From Cylindrobasidium torrendii FP15055 ss-10 (taxonomy: Eukaryota > Basidiomycota > Agaricomycetes > Agaricales > Physalacriaceae): DNA of 15,868 bases. The position numbers and the translations under genes were made by a program. Below are positions 15,774 through 15,868 of this stretch, one piece after another. Each line of letters opens with the position of its first letter. Position 1 is the first letter of the stretch. The notes under the pieces are model-generated. The model worked only from the letters and a program-made list of their open reading frames with translations, did not search any database and had not been told where the DNA came from. Location: positions 1 through 15,868 of the forward strand of contig KN880845.1 of assembly GCA_000934385.1 (NCBI GenBank), written 5' to 3'.

Positions 15774-15868
15774 TGTAAGGGTGGCATTGGATTCAGTGGC
15801 GTGGCGTAGTGATGCTTATGTAAACAGCGGTATATATTGTAGTGATCGCCGTTGACCGGCGATCAGTC
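15774..15868 (+). repeat. 3' LTR, first 95 bp (window ends inside it)
   Basis: Identical base for base to 3416-3510, including the TATA-like box and the 9-bp hairpin. The remaining roughly 76 bp and the right target-site duplication lie outside the window. Confidence 0.95.

Larger units (their letters stand above)
3416..15868 (+). mobile_element. Ty3/gypsy chromovirus LTR retrotransposon, 3' end cut by the window
   Basis: The order is LTR, gag, protease, RT, RNase H, integrase with chromodomain, extra ORF3, purine tract, LTR. Integrase after RT-RNase H defines Ty3/gypsy, and the C-terminal chromodomain places it among chromoviruses. LTR starts lie 12,358 bp apart, so the full element would be about 12.5 kb with a 171-bp LTR. 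All three long ORFs are open, and the visible LTR parts are identical over 95 bp, which suggests a recent, possibly still competent copy. It is inserted antisense into a velvet-domain gene. Confidence 0.95.

Overview
The window looks like nuclear DNA of a filamentous basidiomycete, probably an Agaricomycete. The evidence is a velvet-type regulator gene with four short introns (48-58 nt) and a chromodomain-bearing Ty3/gypsy retrotransposon with a fungal style of pol. I found no bacterial gene organisation.

Left flank, 1-3415. Positions 1-227 hold a degenerate 39-bp tandem repeat that starts before the window. A tRNA-like sequence with a Pol III-style T tract lies on the minus strand at 1090-1162. 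A decayed reading frame may occupy 1726-2322. From 3415 down to 2599 on the minus strand is the 3' part of a velvet-domain gene. It appears only when short introns are removed. Its reading frame is otherwise intact, but it stops abruptly at 3415, seven residues before the conserved DPPPVVQ-type motif, where the retrotransposon begins.

Right part, 3416-15868. This is one nearly complete Ty3/gypsy chromovirus on the plus strand. A short 5' LTR (about 171 bp; TGTAA...TTACA) and leader are followed by three long ORFs: (1) gag-protease, 1264 codons with a very long N-terminal extension; (2) RT-RNase H-integrase-chromodomain, in the same frame as ORF1 and separated from it by one TGA, with no early ATG, which suggests stop readthrough; (3) an unrecognised 1345-codon ORF in the env position, overlapping the end of pol in the +1 frame. 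A purine tract and the first 95 bp of the 3' LTR close the window. Those 95 bp are identical to the 5' LTR, which together with the intact ORFs points to a young insertion.

Most unusual points: the element (about 12.5 kb) is very large for so short an LTR; its sequence is crowded with short perfect hairpins, coding regions included; the purine tract that primes plus-strand synthesis is repeated three times inside the pol/ORF3 junction; no tRNA primer site is visible behind the 5' LTR, where a perfect 9-bp hairpin sits instead; and ORF3 carries a coiled coil, a bipartite nuclear signal and two SUMO-interaction-like motifs but no domain that I recognise.
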